A DNA stretch of 64,000 nt from an uncultured Rivibacter sp. (GTDB lineage Bacteria; Pseudomonadota; Gammaproteobacteria; Burkholderiales; Burkholderiaceae). This document shows positions 22,680 to 30,821 of this stretch, piece after piece. Position 1 is the stretch's first letter. Each line of letters opens with the position of its first letter. The notes under the pieces are model-generated. The model saw only the letters and a list, made by a program, of their open reading frames with translations, was not told the DNA's origin and did not search any database. The stretch covers positions 1-64,000 of the forward strand of contig CAMLNA010000005.1 of NCBI GenBank assembly GCA_946481025.1. The letters run 5' to 3'. The translations under genes were made by a program, and so were the position numbers.

Positions 22680-24197
22680 ATGAAACGCTGGCTCGTTCCT
22701 GCGATCTTCGCCCTGCTCGGTCTCGCCGCGCTGTACATCTCGGTGCTCGTCTACGCGGCGGGCGAGACGCTGCTGGCCGGCACCATCCTCGTCATCGTGG
22801 CGCTGGCTGCGTGGGTCTACAGCTCGGCGCGCACCTACGCGTGGCGCTACCTGTTCCCCGGCATTGCCGCCACGCTGATCTTCGTGGTGTTCCCGATCCT
22901 CTACACGATGGCGATCGGCTTCACCAACTACAGCTCCAAGAACCTGCTGACCTTCGAGCGCGCCACCCGCTACCTGCTCGACGAGACGCACCGCGCCGAG
23001 GGCGAGGCCTACGCGTTCAGCCTGCACGGCGACGGCCGCGAATACCGCGGCCGGCTCGAGAACGAGGACGCATCGGCCGTGTTCGTGACCGCCCCGCTCG
23101 CGCTCAGCAGGAACACGCCGCTCGAGGTGGAGGCCCAGGCGCTGCAGACCTCGGGGGTGGCGCTGGCCGATGCGCTGCCGCTCAAGGACGTGATCGCGCT
23201 GCAGCCCAGGCTGCGCGAGCTCACCATCAAGATGCCCGACGGCAAGGCCGTGCGCATGACCAGCCTGCGCGAGTTCGCGCCGGTGGAGCCGCTGTACGAG
23301 CAGCGCGCCGACGGCACGCTCGTCAACCGGGAGAGCGGCACCGTGCTCAAGGCCAACAAGGCCACCGGGTTCTACGAAACCGCCGCCGGCGAACGTGTCG
23401 CGCCCGGCTTCCGCGTCGGCATCGGCTGGGACAACTACGCGCGCATCTTCACCGACAAGGCCTTCCAGGAGCCCTTCATCCGCATCTTCGTGTGGACCGT
23501 CGTGTTCTCGGCCCTCACCGTGGTGTTCGCCGCATCGCTCGGCATGTTCCTGGCGGTGCTGCTGAACTGGGATGCGCTGCGCTTCAAGGGCGTGTACCGC
23601 ACGCTGCTGTTCCTGCCCTACGCCGTGCCGGGCTTCATCTCGATCCTGGTGTTCAAGGGGCTGTTCAACAACAACTTCGGTGAGATCAACCTGATCCTCG
23701 ATGCCCTGTTCGGCATCAAGCCCGCGTGGTTCAGCGATCCGTTCCTGGCCAAGCTGATGCTGCTCATCGTGAACACCTGGCTGGGCTACCCGTACATGAT
23801 GGTGGTCTGCATGGGGCTCATCAAGGCCATCCCGGCCGACCTGTACGAGGCCTCGGCGGTGGCCGGCGCCGGCCCGCTCACCAACTTCTTCCGCATCACG
23901 CTGCCGCTGATCCTGAAGCCGCTCACGCCGCTGCTGATCTCGGCCTTCGCCTTCAACTTCAACAACTTCGTGCTGATCAGCCTGCTCACCGGCGGACGGC
24001 CCGACTTCCTGGACACCAGCGTGCCCGCAGGCACCACCGACCTGCTGGTCTCCTACACCTACCGCATCGCCTTCCAGGACTCGGGCCAGCAGTTCGGCCT
24101 GGCCGCCGCCATCTCGACAGTGATCTTCGCGATGGTGGCGGTGCTCTCGCTCATCAACATGCGCTTCACGAAAGTAGCGCGCGACGAAACCCGCTGA
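22680..24197 (+). CDS. malF: Maltodextrin ABC transporter permease MalF
   Basis: Inner-membrane subunit of the MalEFGK2 importer, 505 residues against about 514 in E. coli. It keeps the E. coli-type layout: N-terminal helices, [17 protein letters not shown] and a large periplasmic P2 domain (about residues 95-245). A membrane core follows, with the EAA coupling loop ([20 protein letters not shown]). [20 protein letters not shown] and [15 protein letters not shown] are also conserved. The ATG at 22680 lacks a visible ribosome binding site, and the upstream gap carries a strong hairpin, so expression is probably much lower than malE. Confidence 0.95.
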   Translation: MKRWLVPAIFALLGLAALYISVLVYAAGETLLAGTILVIVALAAWVYSSARTYAWRYLFPGIAATLIFVVFPILYTMAIGFTNYSSKNLLTFERATRYLLDETHRAEGEAYAFSLHGDGREYRGRLENEDASAVFVTAPLALSRNTPLEVEAQALQTSGVALADALPLKDVIALQPRLRELTIKMPDGKAVRMTSLREFAPVEPLYEQRADGTLVNRESGTVLKANKATGFYETAAGERVAPGFRVGIGWDNYARIFTDKAFQEPFIRIFVWTVVFSALTVVFAASLGMFLAVLLNWDALRFKGVYRTLLFLPYAVPGFISILVFKGLFNNNFGEINLILDALFGIKPAWFSDPFLAKLMLLIVNTWLGYPYMMVVCMGLIKAIPADLYEASAVAGAGPLTNFFRITLPLILKPLTPLLISAFAFNFNNFVLISLLTGGRPDFLDTSVPAGTTDLLVSYTYRIAFQDSGQQFGLAAAISTVIFAMVAVLSLINMRFTKVARDETR

Positions 24198-24211
24198 GGA
24201 GGCACACATCA

Positions 24212-25102
24212 ATGGCCATCGTCCTCGACAAGTCCCACCGCTGGCGCGTGCTGGCCGCGCACGCCTTCATGATCGGCCTGATCGCGCTGGTGATCTTCCC
24301 GTTCCTGATGATCCTGTCGATCTCGCTGCGGCCGGGCAACTTCGCCACCGGCAGCCTGATCCCCGAGACCATCAGCTTCGAGCACTGGAAGCTCGCGCTG
24401 GGCATCAGCTACCAGGACGCCGACGGCCGCCTCGTGACGCCGCCATTCCCGGTGCTGCTGTGGCTTTGGAACTCCATCAAGATCGCGTTCGTCACCGGCG
24501 TCGTCACGCTGTTCCTGTCGACCACGGCCGCCTACGCCTTCGCGCGCATGAAGTTCCGCGGCAAGCAGACGGCGCTGTCGGCGCTGATGCTGATCCAGAT
24601 GTTCCCGGCCGTGCTGGCGCTGGTGGCCATCTTTGCGATCTTCGACCGCATCGGCAACGTGTTCCCGTTCTTCGGCATCGACAGCCACGCCTCGCTGGTG
24701 CTCGCCTATGCCGGCGGCATTGCCCTGCACGTGTGGACCATCAAGGGCTACTACGACACCATCCCGGTCGAGATCGAGGAGGCGGCCAAGGTCGACGGCG
24801 CCACGCCCTGGCAGGCCTTCAGGCTGGTGCTGCTGCCGATGGCGGTGCCCATCCTGATGGTGGTGTTCCTGCTGGCCTTCATCGGCGCCATCATCGAGTA
24901 CCCGGTCGCCTCCATCCTGCTCAAGCAGGAAAGCCAGCTCACGCTGGCGGTCGGCTCCAAGCTCTTCCTCTACGAGCAGAAATACCTCTGGGGCGACTTC
25001 GCGGCCGCCGCCATTCTTTCCGGCCTGCCGATCACGGTGGTGTTCATCCTCGCGCAGAAGTGGATGATCTCCGGCCTCACGTCGGGCGGCATCAAGGGCT
25101 AG
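24212..25102 (+). CDS. malG: Maltodextrin ABC transporter permease MalG
   Basis: Second inner-membrane subunit, 296 residues, the same length as E. coli MalG. It has six predicted helices, the EAA loop [21 protein letters not shown] that docks to MalK, and the C-terminal [11 protein letters not shown] tail known to enter MalK in the E. coli complex. The start ATG 24212 has GAGGAGG 9 bases upstream; the Shine-Dalgarno overlaps the malF stop region, so the two are tightly linked. Confidence 0.95.
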   Translation: MAIVLDKSHRWRVLAAHAFMIGLIALVIFPFLMILSISLRPGNFATGSLIPETISFEHWKLALGISYQDADGRLVTPPFPVLLWLWNSIKIAFVTGVVTLFLSTTAAYAFARMKFRGKQTALSALMLIQMFPAVLALVAIFAIFDRIGNVFPFFGIDSHASLVLAYAGGIALHVWTIKGYYDTIPVEIEEAAKVDGATPWQAFRLVLLPMAVPILMVVFLLAFIGAIIEYPVASILLKQESQLTLAVGSKLFLYEQKYLWGDFAAAAILSGLPITVVFILAQKWMISGLTSGGIKG

Positions 25103-25137
25103 TTTTCCAACGACACCTCGATCGAGGAGACACGCAC

Positions 25138-25557
25138 ATGAAACTTCACGTCATGCTGGCTTCGCTGCTGGTGGCGGGCTCCGCCTTTGCACAGTCCGCC
25201 CCGCCCGCCGGCTCGGTGGCCATCCACTACAACCGCTGCGACGGCAACTACGCCGGCTGGGGCGTGCACCTGTGGAAAGACCCGGGCATCCCGCTCGTCG
25301 GCGTGGAATGGCAGAAGCCCATGATGCCCGCCGGCCAGGACGACTTCGGCGTGTACTGGCACACCAAGCTGGATGACTACGCGAAGGGCAAGGTGAACTA
25401 CATCATCCACAAGGGCGACACCAAGGACCAGGGCGGCCGCGACATGAGCTTCGACGGCAACGCCACCAAGGAGATCTGGGTCAACGACGGCGACCGCAAG
25501 ATCTACACCTCGCTCGAAGAAGCAAAGAAGGGCCGCGAGGCCAAGCCCTGCAAGTGA
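25138..25557 (+). CDS. Stand-alone secreted pullulanase-associated-domain (PUD, CBM41-like) protein
   Basis: Exported protein of 139 residues with a signal peptide (MKLHVMLASLLVAGSAFA) and essentially one domain. VAIHYNRCDGNYAGWGVHLW, then WHTKLDDYAKGKVNYIIHKGD and KEIWVNDGD, are the hallmarks of the PUD/CBM41 fold that binds alpha-glucans at the N-terminus of pullulanases. Here it is not fused to an enzyme but is immediately upstream of the alpha-amylase. It may hold starch or maltodextrin near the cell surface or in the periplasm. It has a good GAGGAGA before the ATG, itself inside a CCTCGATCGAGG palindrome (25116-25127) that could hinder translation. Confidence 0.8.
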   Translation: MKLHVMLASLLVAGSAFAQSAPPAGSVAIHYNRCDGNYAGWGVHLWKDPGIPLVGVEWQKPMMPAGQDDFGVYWHTKLDDYAKGKVNYIIHKGDTKDQGGRDMSFDGNATKEIWVNDGDRKIYTSLEEAKKGREAKPCK

Positions 25558-25580
25558 TGCGCAGATTCCGAGGCCAGCCC

Positions 25581-27311
25581 ATGCCCTTCGCCGCGAGACG
25601 CCTGCTGTCGCCCCTGCTGCTCACCCTGCTGGCCGCCTGCGGCTCGAGGGCGCCAACGGCAGCCGTGCAGCAGCCCCCGGCCGTGCCGGCCGCCACGCCC
25701 AAGCCAGCACCGGCCGCGGTCTCCGGCAGCTTTGCCGACAACCCCGTCGTCTATTTCGTCGTCACCGACCGCTTCGAGAACGGCAACCCCGGCAACGACA
25801 ACAGCTACGGCCGCAAGCGCGAAGCGTCGCCGCGGGAGGACGTGGGCACCTTCCATGGCGGCGACCTCCGGGGCCTGACCGACAAGCTCAGGCAGGGCTG
25901 GTTCAAGGAGCTGGGCGTCAATGCGCTGTGGATCACCGCACCCTACGAGCAGATCCACGGCTGGGTGGTGGGCGGCAACAAGGAGTTCAAGCACTACGCC
26001 TACCACGGCTACTACGCGCTCGACTACACGGCGCTCGACCGCAACATGGGCACGCCCGACGAGTTGCGCGAGCTGGTGGACACGGCCCACGCGCAAGGCA
26101 TCCGCGTGCTCTTCGACGTGGTGCTCAACCACCCCGGCTACCTCGACATCCAGACCGCGAAGGAGCTCGGTGTGAAGGTGCTGTGGCCCAACGCCGAGAA
26201 CGCCACGCTGCGCAACTACCACTCGTTCATCGACTACAACAACTTCGCCTTCGGCGACTGGTGGGGGCGCGACTGGGTGCGCGCCGGGCTGCCCGGCTAC
26301 ATCGACGGCGGCCGCGACGACCTGACCTCGCAGCTCGCCTTCCTGCCCGACTTCCGCACCGACAGCACCGAGCCGGTCAAGCTGCCGAAGTTCCTGCGCA
26401 ACAAGCCCGACACCAAGGCAGTGGACCTGCCGAACACCACGGTGCGCGGCTACCTCGTCAAGTGGCTGACCGACTGGGTGCGCGAATACGGCATCGACGG
26501 CTTCCGGGCCGACACGGTGAAGCACGTGGAGCCCGCCGCCTGGGCCGAACTCAAGGCCGAAGCCGTGAAGGCGCTGGCCGACTGGAAGGCCAGGAACCCG
26601 GGCAGGAAGATCGACGATGCGCCCTTCTGGATGGTGGGCGAGTACTGGGGCCACGGGCCCGAGCGCGGCAAGCTGCATGACGCCGGCTTCGACGCGATGA
26701 TCAACTTCGACTTCCAGGAACGCGCCGGCCAGTACGACCAGCCCGAGAAGCTGTTCGCCGAATACGCCAGGCTGCAGGCCGGCAAGCCGGCGCAGATGCT
26801 CAGCTACATCTCGTCCCACGACACGAAGCTGTCCGACCGCACCCGGCTCATCGAGTCGGGCGCCGCCCTGCTGCTGGCCCCCGGAGCGGTGCAGATCTAC
26901 TACGGCGACGAAACCGCGCGACCCGCCGGCCCGGTGCCGGGCAGCGACCCGCAGCAGGCCACCCGCTCCGACATGAACTGGGCCAGCGTGGACGCCGCCG
27001 TGCTGGCGCACTGGCGCAAGCTCGGCAGCTTCCGCGCCCGGCATGTGGCGCTGGCGCGAGGCGAGCACCTGAAGCTCGGCGACGCGCCCTACGCCTTCGC
27101 CCGCGTCGACCAGGCCAGTGGCGACGCGGTGGTGGTCGCAATGAACACCGCCGGCGCCGTGAACCTCCCGGTAGGCACGGCCTTCGCCGAAGGCGAAGCC
27201 CTGCGCGACGCCTACGGCGGCGCAACGGGTGTGGTGCGCAACGGGAGCGTCGCACTGCAGGCTGCCGGGCGCTACGTGCTGCTCGAACGCGCGCCGGCGG
27301 CCCGGCGTTGA
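25581..27311 (+). CDS. GH13 alpha-amylase, predicted lipoprotein
   Basis: Secreted endo-acting alpha-glucan hydrolase, 576 residues. A lipoprotein signal with lipobox LAAC lies about residues 17-20; the following Gly suggests outer-membrane sorting. The GH13 barrel begins NPVVYFVVTDRFENGNPGND. The catalytic set is Asp311 (GFRADTVKHV), Glu354 (GEYWGHG) and Asp414 (SSHD), with DVVLNH earlier. It would cut starch or glycogen-type polymer outside the cytoplasm and feed LamB and MalE. The start at 25581 has GAGG 7 bases upstream; an ATG at 25557, overlapping the PUD-gene stop, is an alternative with a longer n-region. Confidence 0.9.
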   Translation: MPFAARRLLSPLLLTLLAACGSRAPTAAVQQPPAVPAATPKPAPAAVSGSFADNPVVYFVVTDRFENGNPGNDNSYGRKREASPREDVGTFHGGDLRGLTDKLRQGWFKELGVNALWITAPYEQIHGWVVGGNKEFKHYAYHGYYALDYTALDRNMGTPDELRELVDTAHAQGIRVLFDVVLNHPGYLDIQTAKELGVKVLWPNAENATLRNYHSFIDYNNFAFGDWWGRDWVRAGLPGYIDGGRDDLTSQLAFLPDFRTDSTEPVKLPKFLRNKPDTKAVDLPNTTVRGYLVKWLTDWVREYGIDGFRADTVKHVEPAAWAELKAEAVKALADWKARNPGRKIDDAPFWMVGEYWGHGPERGKLHDAGFDAMINFDFQERAGQYDQPEKLFAEYARLQAGKPAQMLSYISSHDTKLSDRTRLIESGAALLLAPGAVQIYYGDETARPAGPVPGSDPQQATRSDMNWASVDAAVLAHWRKLGSFRARHVALARGEHLKLGDAPYAFARVDQASGDAVVVAMNTAGAVNLPVGTAFAEGEALRDAYGGATGVVRNGSVALQAAGRYVLLERAPAARR

Positions 27312-27360
27312 TCGGGCCGGTCCTCCTATGCGAGCCGCGAGGGTCATCCGATTCGGTACA

Positions 27361-27390
27361 GTGGCTGTAGTTACACCCGACTACAGCCAC
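27361..27390. promoter_or_regulatory. Perfect operator-like inverted repeat upstream of the Glk-RpiR gene
   Basis: GTGGCTGTAGT and ACTACAGCCAC are perfect 11-base arms around an 8-base centre. The core TGTAGT/ACTACA half-sites are those seen in the glk-lamB region, but the spacing is longer. The repeat ends 55 bases before the chosen start at 27446 and would sit in the promoter or early leader. Autoregulation by the Glk-RpiR protein is the simplest reading. Confidence 0.6.
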
Positions 27391-27445
27391 CATGCCCCTG
27401 TTGCTCGACCCGTCCGCACCGCAGCCCACCAAGGGAGTGCCTGAC

Positions 27446-29314
27446 ATGGGCTGGCCTTCGCAGGTGCCCTACCCCGAGCCGCGGCTGCTCGCCGACATCG
27501 GCGCCACCTATGCCCGCTTCTGCCTGGAGCAGCTGCCCGGCCGCTTCGACTACGTGACGGTGCTGCCCTGCGCCGACTACTCCGGTTTCGTCGAGGTGAT
27601 GAAGGCCTACCTCGACGGCCTGCCGGAGGGCCTGCACCCGAAACACGGCGCGGTGGCGCTCGCGAACCCGATCGAAGGCGACCGGGTGCGCATGACCAAC
27701 CGCGACTGGGAGTTTTCCATCCAGGAGGCGCAGCGCGCGCTCGGGCTGGCCACGCTGCTGGTGGTGAACAACTTCACCGCCCTGGCCATGTCGCTGCCGC
27801 GCGTGGGGGCCGAAGGCCGCATGCAGGTGGGCGGCGGCGAGCCGCAGGCCAACGGCGTGATCGGGCTGCTCGGCCCCGGCACGGGCCTGGGCGTTTCAGG
27901 CCTCATCCCCACCGGCGACCGCTGGTTCACGCTGGCCACCGAAGGCGGCCACGTGAGCTTTTCGCCCACCGACGAACGCGAGCTGCGGGTGCTGGCCCAT
28001 GTGTGGAAGAGCATGCCGCACGTGTCGGCCGAGCGGCTGGTCTCGGGCCCGGGGCTCGAGCTCATCTACCAGGCGCTCATCGACGGGCACCACGACGTGC
28101 GCGACCGCCAGCTCAAGGCGGCCGACGTGGTGCAGCGCGCGCTGCAGAACCTGTGCCCCTATTGCGTCGAGACGGTCGAGTGCTTCTGCGCGATGCTGGG
28201 CACCGTGGCCTCCAACCTCGCCCTCACGCTGGGCGCCACCGGCGGCATCTACGTGGGCGGCGGCATCGTGCCGCGGCTGGGCGAGTTCTTCCTCAAGTCG
28301 CCGTTTCGCGAACGCTTCGAGGCCAAGGGCCGCTTCTCGGGCTATGTGGCCCGCATTCCGACCTACGTGCTCACCGCCGAGAACCCGGCCTTCCACGGCG
28401 TCTCGTCGCTGCTGGCCGAGCATGTGCCGGCCCAGGAAGGCGGCAACCCGCTGATGGAGCGCGTGCGTGCTGCGCGCGGCACGCTGTCGCCGGCGGAGCG
28501 GCGCGTGGCCGACTTCGTGCTCGACAACCCGCGCACCGTGCTCAACGACGCCATCGCCGTGATCGCGCAGATGGCCGAGGTGAGCCAGCCCACGGTGATC
28601 CGCTTCTGCCGCTCGCTCGGCTTCCAGGGGCTGGCGGACTTCAAGCTCAAGCTGGCCTCGGGCCTCACCGGCACCATCCCCGTGCAGCGCACCCAGGTCC
28701 GCCGGCAGGACGCCACACCCGACCTGTGCGCCAAGGTGCTCGACAACACCATCTCGGCCATCGTGCAGTTCCGCGAATCGCTCAACGTCGATGCGGTGGA
28801 CCGTGCCATCGACATCCTGCGCGAGGCCAAGCGGGTCGAGTTCTATGCCATCGGCAATTCGTCGGTGGTGGCGCTCGATGCGCAGCACAAGCTGTTCCGC
28901 TTCCGCATCCCGTCGGTGGCCCACACCGACGCGTCGATGCAGTCGATGGCCGCCGAGCTGCTGGGACCCAAGGACGTGGCGGTGTTCATTTCCAGCTCCG
29001 GACAGCCCAACGACCTGGTGCGTGCCGCTACCCTGGCCATGGAGCGCGGCGCCGCGGTCATCGCCATCACGGCCAGCAAGTCGCCGCTGGCCAAGAAGGC
29101 CACCGTGTGCATCCCTGTGGACCACACCGAGGACAGCTCGACCTTCATCGCGATGATCTCGCGCATCCTGCACCTGCTGGTGATCGACATGGTGTCGGTC
29201 GGCGTGGCGGTGCGCCGCTCGCCCACGTCGCCGATGTCGCAGCTGGGTGCCGGGCTCGAGCCCGAAGGCGCGGCGACCCCCGCCCCCGGCGTGCTGATCT
29301 CGCATGTGGCCTGA
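27446..29314 (+). CDS. Glucokinase-like domain fused to RpiR/HexR-family regulator; catalytic Asp missing
   Basis: Fusion of 622 residues. Residues 10-330 are glucokinase-like; 337-620 are an RpiR regulator with an HTH (MERVRAARGTLSPAERRVADF, PTVIRFCRSLGF) and a SIS sugar-phosphate domain (FISSSGQPNDL). The fusion is known in Burkholderiales, normally with intact kinase motifs. Here the loop reads ADIGATYARF rather than GDIGGTNARF, and the catalytic base is Asn109 (VVNNFTAL) rather than Asp. The neighbouring sugar-binding Asn, TEGGH and ERLVSGPGL are kept. I infer a sugar-sensing pseudokinase regulator of the island, with Glk at 15657-16631 doing catalysis. The start at 27446 has AAGGGAG 8 bases upstream; an ATG at 27392 would abut the operator. 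Confidence 0.9.
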   Translation: MGWPSQVPYPEPRLLADIGATYARFCLEQLPGRFDYVTVLPCADYSGFVEVMKAYLDGLPEGLHPKHGAVALANPIEGDRVRMTNRDWEFSIQEAQRALGLATLLVVNNFTALAMSLPRVGAEGRMQVGGGEPQANGVIGLLGPGTGLGVSGLIPTGDRWFTLATEGGHVSFSPTDERELRVLAHVWKSMPHVSAERLVSGPGLELIYQALIDGHHDVRDRQLKAADVVQRALQNLCPYCVETVECFCAMLGTVASNLALTLGATGGIYVGGGIVPRLGEFFLKSPFRERFEAKGRFSGYVARIPTYVLTAENPAFHGVSSLLAEHVPAQEGGNPLMERVRAARGTLSPAERRVADFVLDNPRTVLNDAIAVIAQMAEVSQPTVIRFCRSLGFQGLADFKLKLASGLTGTIPVQRTQVRRQDATPDLCAKVLDNTISAIVQFRESLNVDAVDRAIDILREAKRVEFYAIGNSSVVALDAQHKLFRFRIPSVAHTDASMQSMAAELLGPKDVAVFISSSGQPNDLVRAATLAMERGAAVIAITASKSPLAKKATVCIPVDHTEDSSTFIAMISRILHLLVIDMVSVGVAVRRSPTSPMSQLGAGLEPEGAATPAPGVLISHVA

Positions 29315-29335
29315 GCCCCGCCAATAGCGCCAGGA

Positions 29336-29412
29336 ATCTTCTCAAAACACCCGGCACGAGGCACAGGCGCAGCAGGAGAAGAGGCGATAAAATCGCCTCA
29401 AGTATCTTCTCA
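29336..29412. promoter_or_regulatory. Repeats in the hipA-like gene promoter region
   Basis: GAGGCGAT-AAA-ATCGCCTC (29381-29399) is a perfect 8-base dyad 19 bases before the ATG at 29418, and its AT-rich centre resembles a -10 element. ATCTTCTCA occurs twice in direct orientation (29336-29344 and 29404-29412), with an inverted GAGAAGA at 29376-29382. The arrangement suggests an operator bound by a dimeric protein, perhaps the gene's own N-terminal HTH. Confidence 0.45.
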
Positions 29413-29417
29413 TAACC

Positions 29418-30803
29418 ATGCGCCCACGCAACCAGACCGCCCGCGACCAGCTGCTCGCCACCCTGGGCCGGCAGCCCGCCGCCGGCGCGGCCGACCTGGC
29501 TGCGCGGCTGGGCGTGAGCCTCGCCACCCTGCACCGGCTGCTGCAGGAGGTGCAGCCGCAGGTGCTGGCCACCGGCCGCGCACGCCGCACCCGTTATGCG
29601 CTGCGCCGCCCCTTGCGCGGCGATCTGTCCGAGCTGCCCGTGTACGAGGTGGATGCCGCCGGTCGCGCCGAACTGCTGGGGCCGCTGGCCCTGGTGGCGC
29701 CGCAAGGCACCTGGATGGACTTGTCCGGCAGCCGCTGGCCGGTGCCCGACGAGTCGCGCGACGGCTGGTGGGGCGGGCTGCCCTACCCCCTGTACGACAT
29801 GCGCCCGCAAGGCTACATGGGCCGGCAGCTGGCCCGGGCCTCGCACCGCGAGCTGGGCGTGTCGGCCGACCTGCAGGCCTGGTCCGACGACGACGTGCTC
29901 CACGTGCTGAGCCGGCTGGGGTCGGACGTGAGCGGCAACCTGATCCTGGGCAACCTGGCCTACGAGCGCTGGCTGTCCGGCAAGCTGAACCCGCCTGCAC
30001 CGCTGGCCGAGCCGCGGCTCGGCCCGGCCTATGCCGCACTGGCCGAGGAAGCCATCGCCACCGGCGTGGCCGGTTCCAGCGCCGCGGGTGAATTCCCAAA
30101 GTTCGCGGCGCAGCGCCAGCTCGCAGGCAGCCGCACGCCGCATGCGCTGGTCAAGTTCTCCGGTGCCGACCGCTCCGCTGCCGTGCGCCGCTGGTCGGAC
30201 CTGCTGGTGTGCGAGCACCTGGCGCTGGAATGCATCGCGGAAGGCCTGCCGGGCCAGCCAAGCGCAAAGAGCCGCGTCGTGCAGCATGCCGGCCGCACTT
30301 TCCTCGAACTCGAACGCTTCGACCGGCACGGCGCCTTCGGCCGCAGTGCGCTCATCGGGCTCGAAACGGTGAACGCCGCCTTCATCGGCGACGCCTCCAC
30401 CGACTGGACGCGCCTGGCCGAGCGCCTGGTGGCGGCCGGTCTGCTGGGCGAAGACGACGCGCAGCGCATTCGCCGCCTGTGGTGGTTCGGCCGGCTGATC
30501 GGCAACACCGACATGCACACCGGCAACCTGAGCTTCATGCCGCTGGAAGGCCGCTTCGTGCTGGCGCCGGCCTACGACATGCTGCCGATGCTGTTTGCGC
30601 CGCTGCCGGGCGGCGAACTGCCGGCGCGGGAGTTCGCGCCGCCGCTGCCGTTGCCGCCGCAGCGCCCCGAGTGGAGCGTGGCCTGCAGTGCCGCTCTCCG
30701 CTTCTGGCAGCTGGCATCGAAGGACAACCGCCTCAGCACCGCATTTCGCGCCAGCTGCAAGGCCAACGGCCAGCAGTTGCAGCGGCTGGCCGAGCACGCC
30801 TGA
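29418..30803 (+). CDS. HipA-family serine/threonine kinase, YjjJ type
   Basis: Solitary HipA-like protein of 461 residues. The N-terminus (about 1-60) is a winged-helix type HTH: AADLAARLGVSLATLHRLLQEV. The C-terminal HipA kinase core has ALVKFSGADRS (ATP-site Lys), GNTDMHTGNLSF (catalytic Asp and metal-binding Asn) and PAYDMLPMLF (DFG-like Asp). This matches E. coli YjjJ, a HipA homologue reported to be toxic when overproduced. No HipB-like antitoxin gene is adjacent: the upstream gene is the Glk-RpiR regulator and the downstream gene is convergent. The fused HTH may take over DNA binding or self-control, aided by the repeats upstream. Confidence 0.87.
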   Translation: MRPRNQTARDQLLATLGRQPAAGAADLAARLGVSLATLHRLLQEVQPQVLATGRARRTRYALRRPLRGDLSELPVYEVDAAGRAELLGPLALVAPQGTWMDLSGSRWPVPDESRDGWWGGLPYPLYDMRPQGYMGRQLARASHRELGVSADLQAWSDDDVLHVLSRLGSDVSGNLILGNLAYERWLSGKLNPPAPLAEPRLGPAYAALAEEAIATGVAGSSAAGEFPKFAAQRQLAGSRTPHALVKFSGADRSAAVRRWSDLLVCEHLALECIAEGLPGQPSAKSRVVQHAGRTFLELERFDRHGAFGRSALIGLETVNAAFIGDASTDWTRLAERLVAAGLLGEDDAQRIRRLWWFGRLIGNTDMHTGNLSFMPLEGRFVLAPAYDMLPMLFAPLPGGELPAREFAPPLPLPPQRPEWSVACSAALRFWQLASKDNRLSTAFRASCKANGQQLQRLAEHA

Positions 30804-30821
30804 GCGGCGGCCTTCTCGGCC

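Noticed and set aside
27392..27445. Alternative upstream start for the Glk-RpiR gene
   Set aside because: The ATG at 27392 directly abuts the 11-base operator arm and has no ribosome binding site. The ATG at 27446 has AAGGGAG at a good distance.
30804..30821. Terminator between the hipA-like gene and the decarboxylase
   Set aside because: Only a 4-base GGCC stem is visible in the 18-base gap, with no T-run; too weak to call.
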